Shown: in pieces, positions 14,525-15,553 of the stretch | How positions within the stretch are numbered: position 1 is the first letter of the stretch | How the letters are laid out: every line of letters begins with the position of its first letter | NCBI GenBank assembly: GCA_030592205.1 | Contig: JAUVKA010000031.1 | Location: 1-15,553 of the forward strand | From: Bacteroidota bacterium | GTDB taxonomy: Bacteria > Bacteroidota > Bacteroidia > Bacteroidales > UBA12481 | Reading direction: 5' to 3' | Length of the DNA stretch: 15,553 nt | The notes under the pieces: generated by a model | The model's database searches: none | The model's input: the letters and a program-made list of their open reading frames with translations, nothing else | Told to the model about the DNA's origin: nothing | Program-made: the position numbers and the translations under genes

Positions 14525-15328
14525 ATGTTAAGTCGGGAAATCAATAGATACAGGTATTTTTTAGAATTTGCCTACAATGGAAAGTTATACCATGGATGGC
14601 AGATTCAACCTAATGCCCTTACTGTTCAGGAAGAGTTAAATAATGCTTTTTCAACTTTGCTGGGAGAGAAGATAAATCTTGTAGGTGCAGGAAGAACTGA
14701 TGCAGGAGTACATGCAGCCCACTTTGTGGCACATATGGATCTTGCTGCTCCTGTTTTGGATCCGGCTGAACTCGTTTTTAAGGCCAATCGATTTATTCAG
14801 GGAGGAATTCGCATCGATGCTGTCAGGGAGGTGGCTTCTGATTTTCATGCCCGCTTTAGTGCTTTGTCCAGAACCTATCATTATATTATTTCCCGGAAAA
14901 AATCGGCCTTCCTTGATGATTTCTCCTGGTCCCTTTCAAGGGATATGAATTTTGATAAAATTTGTGAAGCTTCTGAATGCCTTAGCAGTTTTACTGATTT
15001 CACAAGTTTTGCGCGACTTCATACTGATAATAAAACCAATGATTGTCAAGTAGCCTTGGCGAGTTGGAAGCAGTATGACGACACATGGGTCTTTAAAGTA
15101 AAGGCCGATCGATTTCTTCGTAACATGGTTAGAGCAATGGTTGGTACATTGATTGACGTAGGCCTTGGAAAGATAAGTCCGGATGGTTTTCGTGAGATCA
15201 TCCTGGCCAAAGACCGATCGGCTGCCGGGCAATCCGCTCCGGCGCAGGGCCTGTTTCTCACCCATGTGGAATACCCGAAGGATGGGTTCCAAACCAGCCC
15301 AAGGTCTCCTTTCTTTAAGTTTTTTTGA
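14525..15328 (+). CDS. truA: tRNA pseudouridine(38-40) synthase TruA
   Basis: A 267-residue protein, standard length for TruA, which converts uridine to pseudouridine at positions 38-40 in the tRNA anticodon arm. The catalytic aspartate is D59 in 'GAGRTDAGVHA'. Other family marks are 'YHGWQIQPNALTVQEELNNA' near the N-terminus, 'FHARFSALSRTYHYII', 'FTSFAR', 'RFLRNMVRAMVGTLIDVGLG' and the C-terminal 'AAGQSAPAQGLFL' stretch. The protein is complete with no missing motif. It diverges from moxR over 52 nt and converges with aroE, leaving 8 nt between stop codons, so it is probably a single-gene unit. The chosen ATG gives the usual short lead before the first strand. Confidence 0.97.
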   Translation: MLSREINRYRYFLEFAYNGKLYHGWQIQPNALTVQEELNNAFSTLLGEKINLVGAGRTDAGVHAAHFVAHMDLAAPVLDPAELVFKANRFIQGGIRIDAVREVASDFHARFSALSRTYHYIISRKKSAFLDDFSWSLSRDMNFDKICEASECLSSFTDFTSFARLHTDNKTNDCQVALASWKQYDDTWVFKVKADRFLRNMVRAMVGTLIDVGLGKISPDGFREIILAKDRSAAGQSAPAQGLFLTHVEYPKDGFQTSPRSPFFKFF

Positions 15329-15336
15329 CTGGAGAA

Positions 15337-15553
15337 TCAAGCCTCATCAGGTCTTGCTTGTTTGTTCCATAAATCCCAGGATGCTTCAGCCTGGGCGATT
15401 AGCATTGGCAGACCGTTTATTGTTCTGGCTCCGGCTTTTTTTCCTAATTGCAGGAATAAAGTCTGAGCCGGATTATAAATCAAATCTATTAAACAATGAT
15501 CGATACCCAGGAATTCATAGGGGATATCCGGCTTCATTTCAATTTTTGGATAC
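15337..15553 (-). CDS. aroE: shikimate dehydrogenase AroE, C-terminal part (cut by window edge)
   Basis: The frame stays open to the window edge and gives the last 71 residues of a protein that continues outside; the ATG at 15537 is internal, not a start. The sequence 'YPKIEMKPDIPYEFL', then 'DHCLIDLIYNPAQTLFLQLGKK', 'GARTINGLPMLIAQAEASW' and 'DLWN' is the typical C-terminal end of AroE, which reduces 3-dehydroshikimate to shikimate with NADPH in aromatic amino acid synthesis. The conserved glutamine of the 'GLPMLIAQA' helix, which contacts substrate in AroE, is present. Nucleotide-binding and catalytic Lys/Asp residues lie beyond the window. It converges with truA and no terminator hairpin is visible in the short gap. 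Confidence 0.93.
   Translation of the reverse strand, partial: YPKIEMKPDIPYEFLGIDHCLIDLIYNPAQTLFLQLGKKAGARTINGLPMLIAQAEASWDLWNKQARPDEA

Noticed and set aside
15285..15328. Short stem followed by a T-run at the end of truA as a terminator
   Set aside because: The GGTT/AACC stem is only 4 bp, lies inside the coding sequence, and is far from the T-run.

Overview
The window looks like a chromosomal segment of a Bacteroidota bacterium, probably near Bacteroidales or Marinilabiliales. The reasons are a complete Bat (Bacteroides aerotolerance-type) operon with MoxR and DUF58 genes, two DUF4252 proteins behind an anti-sigma-like membrane protein, a TolB-like protein with a predicted outer-membrane barrel, and candidate TAnnTTTG-type -7 promoter boxes close to start codons with few Shine-Dalgarno sequences. 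The taxon is inferred from gene content and style; no rRNA or marker phylogeny was possible.

Left part, plus strand (4-4646): an anti-sigma-like single-pass membrane protein, a secreted DUF4252 protein and a DUF4252 lipoprotein form a small operon that ends at an intrinsic terminator (1749-1773). Directly after it lies a 953-residue exported protein with a zinc-protease-like HExxH...E domain, a probable beta-propeller and a C-terminal region that looks like an outer-membrane barrel. A membrane-anchored calcineurin-like phosphoesterase (4655-5908, minus) converges on it with an 8-nt gap.

Centre, minus strand (14472 down to 6009): moxR, DUF58, a BatD-like membrane protein, batA, batB, batC, batD and batE, read in that order. 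From DUF58 to batE the genes overlap or lie 9-13 nt apart, so they should form one transcription unit. The one break is a 107-nt spacer between moxR and DUF58 that carries heptanucleotide repeats. By family knowledge MoxR is an AAA+ ATPase, DUF58 and BatA/BatB carry vWA-type folds, BatC and BatE carry TPRs, and BatD and the extra protein have large periplasmic parts. Together they suggest an ATPase-driven envelope complex whose biochemical job is still not settled.

Right edge: truA (plus) diverges from moxR across 52 nt and converges with the 3' end of aroE (minus, cut by the window edge).

The window is nearly all coding, and no gene-free stretch exceeds about 110 nt. I saw no tRNA, rRNA, CRISPR, insertion sequence or phage gene. 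Nothing here is clearly an undescribed system. The best leads are the BatD-like extra gene and its apparent kinship with the BatD tail, the metalloprotease-propeller-barrel protein, and the heptamer spacer.
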